A stretch of 64,000 bases of DNA from Clarkia xantiana subsp. parviflora (GCA_036873135.1 JAPTYO010000011.1:5254298-5318297), one strand, 5' to 3'; positions 41,187 to 52,828 are shown, counted from the first letter of the stretch. The notes: a model not told the origin generated them from the letters alone. Numbers and translations are program-made.

Positions 41187-44100
41187 GAAGTTCATGAGGA
41201 AGAACAAGTCCCAGAAGAAGAACACTACTCGCACCCTCCAACAGGGCAGTGAGAAGAACAAAGGAGAGAAGAGCAAGGGCCACCCCCAATGGGAAGGCAA
41301 AAATTTGTGCCTCCAAGGCAATAAAAAAACACAGCAAAGAGCTGGGACATACACCCCACTAAGGGAGGACATGCAAGTCAGACCACCAAGGATATAAGAG
41401 TTCCAACATCCACCTCAGCAAGGTACACATACAGTCCGTATCACCACGGACATGACTAAGAGACATTCCAAGGAAAGCTCAAAGGGAGGGACATCGTCCC
41501 GACAACACAACAAGGCAACCACCTACTCATGATACAGCACGACAGGTCCCAACCTCTTCTGTATGACAACCCTTGGTACACATCCCCCTAGGACAGGGGA
41601 GAAGTCGAAAAGACAAGGATTTGAACAGGGGACTCATAGAGTACCACACCATGTTAGTACATAGCTACTACAATGGGAAGTCTCATGTAGAGACATAGTG
41701 GAGTGGGATCACACATAGCATACATGAAGGATACACCTCCACCTAGTCCGCCTTGCAAGGATGCGACCTTATATTCCTCAAGTGGAAGGAATACACACAG
41801 ACTAATGGAGGAAGACAGTTACATTACCAAGGAAGCAGGGGGTATCAACACCCCACAACCATATCCTTCCTATATCCTCTTATTTAATTTAACTGCATAA
41901 CAAGTCAACTCCCTAAAAGGGGTAGATTTTGATACTTGATATCAACATGTTTTCCAAGAAAGACCATACCGGACGCCTTCGGGCTCCGTGGTATATATAT
42001 ACACAGGTGGACCACTAGAAGAATCCATAAAAGGCCGTCGCCAACCAAGAGATGCACAAGCAACAGATTCCTCAATCTCAAAGAACACCTATAAGGTCAA
42101 GATTCTGGGAAAGATCACAAGAAGGAAGGCTCACTTACAAAAATAAGTTGAGCACTCACAACATCCTATATAGGAACTACCATGAAGGTCACAAAGGACT
42201 ACCCTCACTATAACCGTCCACTAAGTACCTTAGGGCCTAGTCCGTCGAAGGACGCCATCTGGCATCGATATGCAAGGGGGGCACCAGTCACAATGCGTCC
42301 TCCCCGAAAACAAATAGATTACCTATTAGCATAAGAGGGGGTACCCACGAACACATCCCTTCAAAAACGAAAGAAACCATATCACATGCGCAACGCCCAC
42401 CATCAGAGGCAAACACCTCCAGCGGATCTTTATGATTTCACAAAATAGCCAGGAGATACAACTACACCTAGTAAGCCCATCTCAGGTAATGGAATACACT
42501 TCCATCAAAAAAACTCTCAAGGGCACCAAGCCTAGCAAAGGAAGAAGGGAGACACCATCATCAAGCCTTTAAAAAAAAGGATATGGAAAACATAGTATTT
42601 CCACACAATGATATATTAGTCATAAGAGAGGGAACCCCTCGGCAGGGGGGCAGAGGATAGAGAAAAGACATCAAGACCTATGATCACCCCATCGCCATCC
42701 ACAGATTGTTTCCCTTTGTTAAGCAAAGAGGGCGCATCTTCAACCATTACCTCCTTATCATGAGAGGGAGTCAGCAAAGGGGCACTTGAAGGAGAGCCTC
42801 TCACGGTTTCCTTCTCCTTGGCAGCCGAGGGCCCGACCTCAGAGTCAGATTTCCACGCCTTGGATTTAGATCGACTTGAACTCTCGCCCACCGCAAGAAC
42901 CCATTCGGTAACCAGGGGCGAACGCTCTAACAACAAGAAGGAAGCAACATGAGAACAATCATAAGTATATCACAAAGAAAAGAGAATGGAAAAAGAACAT
43001 GTCGGAAGCCTCTGCAGCTTTCCCTAACTTAGAAGATTTCTTGGCCTGATGAGTAGAACTAAAGGGTTCTTCCCTCTCATTCGATTCAACGGTACGTTCG
43101 GAACGCTCCGCCTACACCTTATACGTTTCTCCATGAAACCAACCTACAAGAGGTCATACGAGTCCCCGCCTCATACGAGTCCACCTCGGACACCCAAGAC
43201 ACAGGACAGTCGGATTTGGTTTGACTGCCTTGGAAAACGATCTTCAAGGTCTCCCTGTCTGAAGAAGAGAGCTTCCCAAAAGTGAGTCATCTATACGAGC
43301 GACCAACGCAAAGATCGACCCTTACTCATGGAGGGGCGAGATACGCCTACTACGGGGGCAACCTTAACATCAATCAAGTTACGGAAGCAAAACCACAACC
43401 CAAGAGACCTATCCAAGGGAACAAATCCCAGAGCGTCACAAAGAGGGCGAACTTTTAGCTTCCCCAAATGGAGCAACGCTCCAACACATCCGAAGGAAGG
43501 GTCAACCCTTAACACATGTCAATAAACCCCTTCGCTCACGGCGGGTAAGAAGAATGCTTGTAAGCATTTTCACCCTCACTTTTATGGGGAACAAATTGCA
43601 GGGTAAGGGTCAAGAGCTATACACACGCTCCAACGAATGGAGGAAAAATGATACACATACCGAAGGTCGAGGTTAAAGGATAATGCTCGCGCTAGCACGA
43701 GGGAGGCGGAACTTTGTGTCCCCTTGAGTGGCAGAGTTCCCACCCTCAAGTAAAGGAGAGGTTTATGCTCTCACCCTTGCACTTATGCTCATATTCATGA
43801 TTTACATCTACAAGTACACCAATGCCATCACTCATGCTTATACCCACAACCCATCCATACCCACATACATGTTTACGCTTGCACTCACATGAATGCCCAC
43901 GTGCACACTCCCGTGTGTTCAAACATTTAGACGTCCATGCACATAGCCGCCATATATCCATGCATACATTCATGACTACAACCGCAGCATGTCTACACCC
44001 ACTTCCATACTTGTGTTCCTACTTGCATGTATGCTAGTACACACTTTCATGTTCATGATACGTCCATGTTCACTCCTAGTTAACATCCTATAGCCATATT

Positions 44101-44493
44101 TTCTAGTATCCCATACTTAGAAAAAAAAATTGGACCAAAATCAAAATTTTTCCCCACATAGGCTTACCCCATCATGAAATTGAAGTATGGACTCACTTAA
44201 TCATATTCATGTTGCATCCCCACACATGCGTATATTTTCCGAGTATAAGCTCGTGACGGTATTGGATTTATTATTTCCATCTCAGACGGACACGTGCTTG
44301 AACACGTGTCCGTGCTATTCTGACGTTTGCAATTCCTCTATCTTATAAGACAGGGGGCAGAGTCAGAGGCACACACCCATGGGTAAGTTAGGATTCCGAA
44401 AAAAGGTAAAATCTTGGTTTCAAATTGCGCGTGTCATACTATCCTAAAATAGAGTCAATCAAGGATCATGCCATTAGTTGACTCGGGGGCATG
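41187..44493. other. non-coding interior of the gag-only element
   Basis: No RT, RNase H, integrase or protease motif was found on either strand. Composition is A/C-rich to about 42.6 kb, then mixed, with a Cys/His-looking low-complexity stretch ('catgcatacattcatg'-like repeats) at 43.8-44.1 kb. A possible antisense exon is listed separately. Confidence 0.6.
42616..42936 (-). pseudogene. possible remnant of an antisense accessory ORF
   Basis: This 106-codon minus-strand frame lies within a plus-strand element, between gag and the 3' LTR. Tat accessory genes have the same position and orientation. It is preceded on its own strand by 'cttcttgttgttag', which resembles a splice acceptor. The peptide is Ser/Lys/Glu-rich (SSSRSKSKAWKSDSE, AKEKETVRGSPSSAP), like the linker exon of the intact accessory gene, but no specific motif matches. 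The assignment rests mainly on position. Confidence 0.3.
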
Positions 44494-45302
44494 TGATGGA
44501 TATACGCCCAATTTGAACCTGTTGACTTCCGAATCGTTTTATTTTTACCACCCCGTTGATGATTATAAATCGAAACTTCGACCAAAACACCCCGCCGAAA
44601 CACCAACGGTCCGGACGAGGCGAAAATACTCGTCCGGACCGCAACGAACTCACCTAGGTGAGGTCGGGTGGCCACACCCGACCTCCCCTAGGGGAGATCG
44701 GGTCAGCCAACCCGATCTCCCCTAGGGGAGATAGGGTCGGCCAACCCGATCTCCCCTACGGGAGATAGGGTCGGCCAACCCTATCTCCCCTAGGGAGGGG
44801 TTGGGCGGCCACACCCAACCCCTACCCTTGGGGGTCGGATTTTCTCCCCACCCCCAAGGGCCCCGGCATCGTTTTCCGACTCCTGCCAACCTCTCCATGC
44901 TTTAAGGTTTCAATTATGTGATCAAGGACTAATTAATTGTGTTTAAAGGTTAACGATGTCATTAAGCTACCTTAATGGCACCGTTGCCTATAAAGACAAC
45001 CCTTCCACCATTCATTTGCGAATCTTGGCTAAATATGCAATTTAGCTCTGACTTCTCTCTAGCTTTATCTCTCTAAAAGCGACGTTCTGACTTAAGCATC
45101 GGAGAGGGTTCATCAAGCACCACCCCCCCCCCCTCCGTACTTGATATTGCCCCTATTGCAGGGTAACGTGGAGAAGAGAAGGAGGAGGACAGAAGGACAA
45201 GGATCAGAGTGACTAGCCCCAGGAGCACTGAACCTGTAGTTTCACCAGTGAGGAGTAAGGTTTAGGCCGACGACCCGATGACCTAAATCTTAGGACCTAA
45301 CA
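44494..45302 (+). repeat. 3' LTR of gag-only element, with internal repeat expansion
   Basis: It matches the 5' LTR but carries about two extra copies of a ~32-bp unit ('gggagatagggtcggccaac' plus 'ccgatctccccta') at 44,690-44,800. It lacks the 16 bp 'cttagattatctccgc' region present in the 5' LTR. Confidence 0.9.
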
Positions 45303-45798
45303 GCGACCACCACCCAGCTCCGGCGACCACCACCCCGACTCCGGCGACCGCCAAAAAAGCTCTGATCGGGGCCATAGAGAGCTCCGATCTGGATCCTTGT
45401 GGCCCCGACCGGAGCCACAGAGTTCCGATCGGAGCTTTTTTGGCGGTCGGGGTGTCGCCGGAGCTGGGTGGTGGTCGCCGGAGCCGGGTGGTGGTTGCCC
45501 AAGTCGGTGTGGTGGTGGTGGTCGCCGGAGCCGTGGTGGCTTAAAGGGTATTTTCGTCTTTTTAGGTCAAGCATGTGAGGGGCACACTTTGGTCGGAGGG
45601 CATTTTCGGGTTTTCAGTTTATTTTCGGTCACATTCCAAGCATGTGACCACTTTCCGTCACTTTTAACAAAAAAAATAGACGGAGACCTCTCATATAAAC
45701 ATAACTCAAAATTCAGGCCCTTAATAATATCATTTTTCAATTCAGACCCCTTTTGACAACATGGGCAAACATTCAGGCCCATATTGTGTTCTTAACCC
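45303..45798. mobile_element. Mutator-like MITE, right part
   Basis: This begins with the GCGAC duplication of the insert and ends with the inverted terminal repeat (…gtgttcttaaccc), followed by TCTATCAAA. It holds a perfect inverted pair 'ccgccaaaaaagc'/'gcttttttggcgg' (45,348/45,434), so the centre can fold back. A segment 'ggtcaagcatgtgaggggca' is shared, inverted, with the MITE at 59,710-60,231. Confidence 0.85.
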
Positions 45799-45807
45799 TC
45801 TATCAAA
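45799..45807. repeat. 9-bp target-site duplication TCTATCAAA, right copy
   Basis: This matches 39,540-39,548 and closes the MITE. Confidence 0.85.
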
Positions 45808-46525
45808 TATAAGCATTACTACGTGTCATATTAAGTAATATAATCACTCATATTCCATCAGAATATTATATGCATGCTCTTTCATACACTACTACCGTGT
45901 TATACGCACATTCGTACATGCATACGTGATTTATACATGTTTGTGAATAATATGTTCATTTCCATGCATGCAATGCTATCATGACACTTATGCTTTCATC
46001 CATGCCACATGATTCATGTGCATACATACTTAGAAAATATACGCCATCTAATAGACCTAGAGCGTAGGCTATAACATGCCCCCTAGTGAGTGTTAACGCT
46101 CACTCACTCTCCCCGCCCTTAAGAATATCATCTTCGGGCATGCATACTTATCACAGCACGTATGGAGTTTACTTTCACATATGTAACTCCATCCTTATGG
46201 GTGTAACTAACCACATTTTGTTGCGTACGCTCTTAACATGATCTACGCTATCGACCTTTAAAGGCGATAAGTATTACATCATCATGACAAAATAATGTTA
46301 CTACCATGCATCAACATGGAAAACTCCATAAGACGTGTCTACGATTACATGTGCGTGTGTTTATGAAAACTCATAACTAATGACTGTCGAATCTAACATC
46401 TTATGGACATGATAAGAAAACAAAGGAGCTAGCCTCCAAAGTGTATCTCCAGGTATACAACGACCATATCAATGGGACACAAGCGTCTAAAACAAGCACA
46501 CTCCTACGTCTCTCAATACTCAAAT
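45808..46525. other. unassigned AT-rich DNA
   Basis: There is no supported gene. 'catgcat' and 'tacatg' motifs are frequent. It probably belongs to the retroelement fragment that follows. Confidence 0.3.
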
Positions 46526-46775
46526 ATACCCACAACGTGAGGAAACAAAATCCATAACGATAGGAGGATATATGCTGCAACGCACGCCCCTAATCTAAAG
46601 GCATGTGTGGCAACTTGGACAATCGCTACATAGCAGGAAAGTCATCCCCAAATTTTACATTTTGCATCTTTTTTAAGAGAAATCATATTATCTTTACTAA
46701 TTCTATTTTAGAACAATTAGGCTTGCCAGAAAATTACTTTCCGCCCAAGCCTAGGGGGCAGGGGAGTATTAGCAT
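46526..46775. repeat. retroelement fragment shared with 23,640-23,910
   Basis: About 250 bp match in the same orientation ('gctacatagcaggaaagtca', 'attactttccgcccaagcc', 'gggggcaggggagta'). The purine-rich end looks like a polypurine tract. The upstream and downstream contexts differ, so these are two separate copies of one family. Confidence 0.8.
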
Positions 46776-47342
46776 ATGGTGATGTGGCGCCGTAATTGGT
46801 AGCCCATTAATGCTAAGGAAATTACATAAGTTAATTAGGTAATTGTCACATTATGCTAATTGGGCCAAACTCAATCCCTAATTGACATGGGAGGCCCAAA
46901 ATTGGGCCTCCCCCTTTAATAGCATAATTCGGCCGAACTAATGTCCCACATTGGTTGGGGTGGTCTGTTGTCCACTCCACCAATCCTATATATAGGGGAC
47001 TCACCTAAGGTGTTTAATACATCAATCTAATAAGAAGTACCTCCATTGAGGAACTTGAGAGAAACCTCTCACCCCCCTTAGTTGATATTTTCGGTGCACA
47101 TCTTAGTCCGAGGTTCTGTCCCCGTTGAAGAATCGATCAGAGGCTTTGTTGTGGAGCTTACACCGCGTAGGACTTCTTCTCACGAAGAACTTGTACGTGG
47201 TTCTGAGCGGAGGATCAGAACTCCCTCCACATCGTTCTTGGGCAGGAAAGCTAAAAGGTATGTGTACACTATTCCGCTGCGTAGTTAGATTACTTGCATG
47301 TACACGTTTAGCATTCCGTAGTATTACGTCCCCATAATCCAA
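46776..47342 (+). repeat. Copia-like LTR (left border uncertain)
   Basis: It ends 'cataatccaaca' and is followed directly by a tRNA-Met primer site. A clear TATA 'tatatata' at 46,987-46,994 lies within 'atcctatatataggggact'. The left border is set where homology to the preceding fragment stops; a start matching the 'ccaaca' end (tgttgg) was not found, so the LTR may be truncated. No second copy occurs in the window. Confidence 0.6.
46987..46994 (+). promoter_or_regulatory. TATA box of the Copia-like LTR
   Basis: 'tatatata' is followed by a leader with 'cctctcaccccc'. It is consistent with a U3/R promoter about 350 bp from the LTR end. Confidence 0.5.
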
Positions 47343-47343
47343 C

Positions 47344-47355
47344 AGTGGTATCAGA
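47344..47355 (+). other. primer-binding site (initiator tRNA-Met)
   Basis: 'tggtatcagagc' lies one base after the LTR end and is the classic plant Copia/gypsy primer site. Confidence 0.85.
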
Positions 47356-48014
47356 GCCTGCGTTAGGAGTTCTTAAATTTTTGATAAACTGATGTTCTTG
47401 AGTTTTGAAAAATCCGAAATTTTCATGTTCATGAACACCATGAGTAATCCAAATTTTTTTAGTAAATTTCATGTGTTCGATCTTTGAAAACTTAAAATTT
47501 TCGAAATTTACATGTTTTTATAGATCAAAACCGAATTTTTATGTTCGAATTTAAGTTTGATGTTTTTTATCTTCAAGAACACCATGAGTTTTATCAAGAA
47601 CGCCTTTTGGATTAATGGTCAAGTTAGGGTTTGATCTTAAAATTTGACAACTTTTCCAATTTAACATGTTTGTGCCGAAATTACTAGGGGTATTTTAGGT
47701 AAAAAAATTAATTTTCTTGGACACCAAGTAATGAAAAATTCGGCACAAATATTAAAAGATATAGGTTGCCGTTTTTTAAAATTTTTATTAATAGCTAACT
47801 ATATATCTATAAGTTGGAAATATGGATAGGTTCATAATATAATATTGTAAAAGATTAACTATCAATATATATAGATAAAGATTGAGATAATATATATTGA
47901 TAGATTTAGTTACTATAAAAGATTAAGAAAATATATTGTCTACATATTTTAATCCCTAAAGATATATTTGACAATAATAAATATATATACATATATGTTC
48001 CGAATATTTCATAT

Positions 48015-48017
<3 letters not shown>

Positions 48018-48052
<35 letters not shown>
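48018..48052. repeat. (AT)n microsatellite
   Basis: An uninterrupted run of about 17 TA/AT dinucleotides. Confidence 0.95.
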
Positions 48053-48054
<2 letters not shown>

Positions 48055-48219
48055 ATTGTTGATTGATTTACATCTTAAAGATAGAATCTTGACAATATAT
48101 ATATATATTAGCAATGTTGGAAATTATTTTAAATAATTAATATTTCTTGTTGGCTAAGTTAAGCTTTTAGTGGACTTTAAAACTCTACTTAGCCCACAAG
48201 ACATATTTCGGCCAAAACC

Positions 48220-48440
48220 CTAGGGTTTATGGGCCGGTCCAATTGCTAAACCGGAGCGGGTAAAACCAATCTGAGTTTTCTTAATCGGGTCGGACCAAGG
48301 TAACTAAAATGAACCTAACCTAACCGGTTCTTGAGTGATAAACCGAACCACAATCTTATTTTATTGAACCGTTTCGGACCAAACCGGATTTTTTAAAACC
48401 GGACCGAATTGAACCGGATTTTAAATTGGACCGGAGCAGA
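48220..48440. repeat. 'aaccgg'-rich block, possibly a decayed hAT MITE
   Basis: Repeated 'accgga'/'aaccgg' words resemble the subterminal repeats of 55,009-55,565. No terminal inverted repeat or target duplication was found. Confidence 0.4.
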
Positions 48441-49380
48441 ATTTTAAATTTCTCGGAAATTTAAAATGTTCAATAAAATAGGATGTCAAATTTTAAATCC
48501 AAAATGTTTTCGAACTTTAAATTTAGTCTAAACAGTGCTCTTAGGGTTTGCGTTTTAACACGTTTTTCGGTTAAAACCCTAATACCTAGTTTTGATTATG
48601 GGGATGGATCTCGGATATGCATTTTTTGGACTGGATTAAATTAGTGGGCTGAATTGCAATTTTTTACTTTCTGCTACATATATATTAGAACTGTCGTCTT
48701 GACTCAGTCAGCTAGCTGGATATTAATTGTTGGGATTTAAATATATGTATTGCGCAATAGGATAGACATGATATGCTGATTGAAAGTGCCTAGAATCCAT
48801 GTCTAGAAATTTCGCATGATTGATTGTAAGCATGAATTGCAAAACAGCCCCTAATATTTTCAAAGCGTTTTTAAAATAAAAAAATCCAGTCGCCAATTAT
48901 GTATGATTTGTGCGGATGTTGCATGTTTTGACATGTATGCTAGGATGTTCAAGGATAAAAGTATGTGATAATTTACTTTATCTTGAATTATATATGCTAG
49001 GAACATTAGACGCATGACGCGTAAGCATGTTTGGTTTGTTCTATGTTTATGCTGTAATATAGTATTATGCATGCGTAAATTATCGGATAATTCCTTTTAA
49101 AATTATAAGGGCCTTGGGAAAGCCAAGATCGGGTATACCTGTTTGAAAATTCTCGTTCCGGTAATTTGCAATATAATAACCGTTTTCAAAAGACTGATCT
49201 ATTGGATTGAAGACGATGATAGTGTGAACTCTTTCACGACACCCCCTTCCCTCGGTTTACTGACGGTCGGTTTGGTTTAGTGACTGACGGGTCACTATTC
49301 ATCATATTCCATCTTAATAGATAATCCGATGTTTGCAATTCTGTCGAAATGTTGTTGTCTTCCTGAATTTGCATAATTAT

Positions 49381-50995
49381 CAATGTATTAGTTTTCATGG
49401 CTAAGTCGGTACGCTTCTATGAACCATGCAATCTTGATGGTATAAATTATGATGAACGTAAGGAATATGTATTGGACTCCTCTCTGCTACGATTCCGAAA
49501 AGCGGAGAGGACAACTACGAATGAATACAGTAGTTCGTATGATTTTGACAATGAGAGATGAACGTGATAGTTTATTTCCCAAGAATTGGAGTAGGTTCTT
49601 TGATGATCTGAGTGCATATGTAGTGATACATTCAACCTTGGTTAAAGGGGGTTGAAGAAGACTCCAATTACAACCAGACAATGTCAAAGCTTGGTGTCCC
49701 TTTGCATCTGCCTCGGTAGAAGCAAGAATGCTAAAGCTAGAAATGTTTCAATTGAATGTGATGTTCTTTTCTTTATCCATGGATGCCGGTGAAAAATCCG
49801 TTCAAGACCTTCGCAATGAAAGGTCAACATGGAAAAGATGTATAAGGTTGTCTTACACTGACATGATTCAATAACCTTGAGTCTAGTTAAGCAAATGAAC
49901 CAAGGCAGTGAAGCGACAACCTTCTCAGCTCACCACAAGAAATCATCTGACGTCAATTGTGATCCATATATCATGAAGTGAACTAGACCGTAAAAGGTTT
50001 TATACGATAATCTGGTGGGTCAAACCCCGTTATTAAAGTGCGTCTAATACACGCCTCGTATGACATGTATATAAAGTCGTGAAACGCTTTATTTGAACAC
50101 AAAATATTTGATATGATTCACTAGTGAATTTAATCAGATGTGATGTTCAACATGACTTAAAGTTCAGATATGTATGGATCGAACATGATACTTTCAGATC
50201 AAGAACCCTACCATTGTCATTTATCGTTCGTTGTTCGTCTAAATTATTAAAATTTTGGTTATTTTGAAATTCGGAGTTATTGAATAAAGAAATTGTTGCT
50301 CGATTAGAAGCACAATTTGCTTATCAATTTAACGTTTCGGTTAAAGGGAACGATCTGAAACGATAATTCAAACCTAGGTAAAAAAATGGTCAAACAAGAC
50401 GAAACGATTCACATACTCCGTCATCTCAGTCAGATCAAACTGAACTGAATAAATCCATCGATCGCATAGTTCTAAAAGGGCAGACCGACTTAACTCCTCA
50501 TGCTTGTTAGTACTCCATTAAATGATATATTCCGAAATAATGTGCATGTAAGACCGATTAAATTTGGAAACGAAACGATTTAAACCACAGGATAAACTAG
50601 TTTTAGGCGCCACGCGCGCGTGTACCTCGAAAGACGGAACACATCGTTTCAAAGTACAAATTTAATAATGAAGTGTTTTAATAAATGAATGCTGAGTTTC
50701 CGTTTGTAATTCTTTGGAAATAACTCAATGATGACTACTGTGGTTAGAGGTATGCTTCAATGCTACTACAATCTAGTAGTCTGTCAACTAAAGCATTAAA
50801 GCGAGAGTTTAAATGCATAGTCCCTGAGATGGATAAGTATCTGGATGAGTTAACAAACGAAAGGAAGTAGTCAGTAAAACGACTCTCCCACTATAAGCCT
50901 TGAACGAATACTTTGGCTAAAGCAATCATACCATTAAAAATTTCGAGGAACATAGTTTAAAATTACATTATGTTAGAGTTCAACATTAATTGTAT
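49381..50995. other. decayed DNA, possibly Copia gag remnant
   Basis: A plus-strand frame near 49,398 (MAKSVRFYEPCNLDGINYDE) is faintly like Copia gag starts, and a frame near 49,920 reads KKSSDVN. Neither is sufficient for a call. No other gene was seen. Confidence 0.2.
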
Positions 50996-50998
50996 TAA

Positions 50999-52828
50999 TT
51001 GTTCAACATTCAGATCTTGGATGAGCTATCAAAGCGTATGCCGCAAGCTGTTGACCGCTCCGCTGCTGCTGAGTCCCGCGCTGTTGCTGCTGAGTTCTGT
51101 GCCACCGCTGCCGTTGCTAAGTCCCGAGTCGCTGCCGCCGAAGTCAGGCTGTGGTCCGACAAAGTTAAACGCTCGTTAGCATCATGGCATCAACCGGACG
51201 CCACCAGGTACAGTGCCTCCGATATCCTAGATTCCGGGAAGAGTTCGGTCCGCACTCAGCCACCTGCCACCATGAAACCGCAGCTGACCGCCCTAAATCG
51301 GACAGCGAACATCACGATGAACTGCGCAGCCCCAACTGAAGGACGAGAGTTTGTTAGCAAGAGCAGCGAAAGTAATGTCCGAGAGGTTGTAGGAAGTGAG
51401 CACTACTTCGAGGTCAATGGTAGTCCGGACGATGCCAAACTTACGATCGTCGTGATAAACTTCGAGGGTGAAGCATTGCCATGGCATCGAGGATGTATGA
51501 AGATGCACTCTCGGAAAGGTGGAACACGTTTAACGTGGGCTAAGTACGTGGATGTATTACAAGCTCGTTTCGGTCATACTACATTCGCCATGTTTGAACC
51601 AATTCCACCTTTGCAACTATCTCCTGGTGTTGTAGAGGAGAATTCGTCGCGGCCTAAGCTCAGTATGGTTGTTCTTTGTGAAGTGGGTCATATCCGTGGC
51701 TTATCAAGAATCCACTATCTTAGAAAATTGTCCTATTCAGCAAAGGTTAAGGTTGTGTCGAAAGGTAGCAGCCATCTCCATCCAATCAAATTTGAGGTTT
51801 GCTTTCACATGAATTCTTTTATTGGAATATATATGTGCTCACCGAGCCAATGGGAGAAGGTTGTCAAGGGTTCATTGTTACATCCTAATTCTATAATCAG
51901 TATAAGGCAAACTCCTTTCATGGATAACCTTGTTTCCATTTATACAAGTTTCGACGCCACATTTTATGTTAACATGTCACATAATGTTCCTTTGGTGGGC
52001 TTGAGAGTTCTAAATCAATTTGTGGATTCATTTGTTAATGAAGTTGACCAAGAAGTGGCAAAACGTGGCCATGCTAAAGAATCAGACAAGTTTGGTATGG
52101 AGTTGAAGAGCTCTACTGAAATTGAGAGATCCAATCTGTCAACGATGAGCATGAGTTTAGAAAATGCAGAGGTACTAGTTGTTAGAATTGTTGAAGTGGA
52201 CATGAATCATGTAGATAACTCACCGCAAGGAAGTCCTCCTTTGGTCGACAGTAGCAATCCCAATAAGAATCACACTCCATCAAATTGTGCTTCAAAGATG
52301 CTTGTCAAAGAAGTTCATGGCAATAGCACAAGCAGTAAGAGGTTCCATGGCTATATGTTTGAAATTGAGGGTTTGGCTCGAGGTTTAAAGATGCAAAGGC
52401 AAATAGTTGATGAATCACCATCTCGGATGTTCGTGGAAACTGATTTTGAGCTCAGATGGAATACAACGCGCATTGTCAAATTTATTTGTGGCTCCTATTT
52501 GTACTCTATAGTCTTTGAGGATGCGGTGAAAAATCTTAACAAGGAACTAGCAAGACATGCAAAGCTTCTTACTGCTCTTAATTGGGGTCTGCCTTTCATA
52601 CTAGATGCTCTCTCAAGTTACAAAGCTGCAAATGTGAAAAGTGACGATGATATCACCACTTCCTTGAGTACGTTCGTCCAAAGAAGATTTGAATTTGATC
52701 CTGCTCGAATGATCATGTTATATGGCTATGCATTCATAGTGGTCGAATATGTTGATATATGGAATTTTGTTAAGTATGTTCGACCACCTTGTGACATCAC
52801 GGTGTCTGAGAAACTCAAAGCCGACTAA
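50999..52828 (+). CDS. chimeric ORF: gag + NEMP/DUF2215-like + unknown + hAT transposase
   Basis: This is a 609-codon open frame; its first true ATG may be downstream of 50,999. Residues ~1-130 are Ala/Ser-rich and unassigned. Residues ~130-200 (FEGEALPWHRGC, WAKYVDVLQARFG) look like a gypsy capsid. From ~201 to ~320 the chain (PLQLSPGVVEENS, HIRGLSRIHYLRKL, KVKVVSKGSS, FEVCFHMN, QWEKVVKGS) resembles the lumenal part of plant NEMP/DUF2215 nuclear-envelope proteins, as I remember that family. Residues ~320-560 are unassigned. The end (RRFEFDPARMIMLYGYAFIV) resembles the start of hAT transposases, which continues past the stop. A 1.8-kb frame through unrelated parts is surprising. It may be expressed, or the frame may have survived by chance. 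Confidence 0.5.
   Translation: MFNIQILDELSKRMPQAVDRSAAAESRAVAAEFCATAAVAKSRVAAAEVRLWSDKVKRSLASWHQPDATRYSASDILDSGKSSVRTQPPATMKPQLTALNRTANITMNCAAPTEGREFVSKSSESNVREVVGSEHYFEVNGSPDDAKLTIVVINFEGEALPWHRGCMKMHSRKGGTRLTWAKYVDVLQARFGHTTFAMFEPIPPLQLSPGVVEENSSRPKLSMVVLCEVGHIRGLSRIHYLRKLSYSAKVKVVSKGSSHLHPIKFEVCFHMNSFIGIYMCSPSQWEKVVKGSLLHPNSIISIRQTPFMDNLVSIYTSFDATFYVNMSHNVPLVGLRVLNQFVDSFVNEVDQEVAKRGHAKESDKFGMELKSSTEIERSNLSTMSMSLENAEVLVVRIVEVDMNHVDNSPQGSPPLVDSSNPNKNHTPSNCASKMLVKEVHGNSTSSKRFHGYMFEIEGLARGLKMQRQIVDESPSRMFVETDFELRWNTTRIVKFICGSYLYSIVFEDAVKNLNKELARHAKLLTALNWGLPFILDALSSYKAANVKSDDDITTSLSTFVQRRFEFDPARMIMLYGYAFIVVEYVDIWNFVKYVRPPCDITVSEKLKAD
51600..51960 (+). pseudogene. fragment resembling NEMP/DUF2215 host gene
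   Basis: This lies inside the long ORF. The conserved-looking core is IRGLSRIHYLRKLSYSAKV, then FEVCFHMNSFIGIYMCSPS and QWEKVVKG. In the family as I recall it, a 'CFHRN...GMCPQGxWEKV' block precedes the membrane spans; here the spans are absent. Absence of introns over ~360 bp would fit capture from an mRNA or within one exon. It needs a homology search to confirm. Confidence 0.45.

Larger units (their letters stand above)
39897..45302 (+). mobile_element. gag-only LTR retroelement (TR-GAG-like) inserted in a MITE
   Basis: The LTRs are 39,897-40,648 (752 bp) and 44,494-45,302 (809 bp), both TGATGGATATACGCC...GGACCTAACA, with GCGAC duplications outside. The primer site tggcgccgtc is at 40,651 and the polypurine tract actcgggggcatg at 44,481-44,493. 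The only coding trace is a gag N-terminal part. About 3.3 kb of non-coding DNA fills the place of pol. The LTRs differ by a repeat expansion, a 16-bp indel and point changes, so the insertion is older than the intact Tat element. The gag motif relates it to the decayed Tat element at 17-23.7 kb, which may belong to the family that mobilised it. Confidence 0.9.
47356..49380. other. AT-rich untranslated or decayed interior
   Basis: No gag or pol domain was found. It contains an (AT)n run at about 48,018-48,052 and an 'aaccgg'-rich block at 48,220-48,440 resembling the MITE at 55,009-55,565. It may be the decayed leader of the Copia-like element with later insertions. Confidence 0.35.

Noticed and set aside
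42100..44100. Search for pol domains in the gag-only element
   Set aside because: No DDM, DSG/DGG, HHCC or DDE motif could be read in any frame, so the element was not called autonomous.
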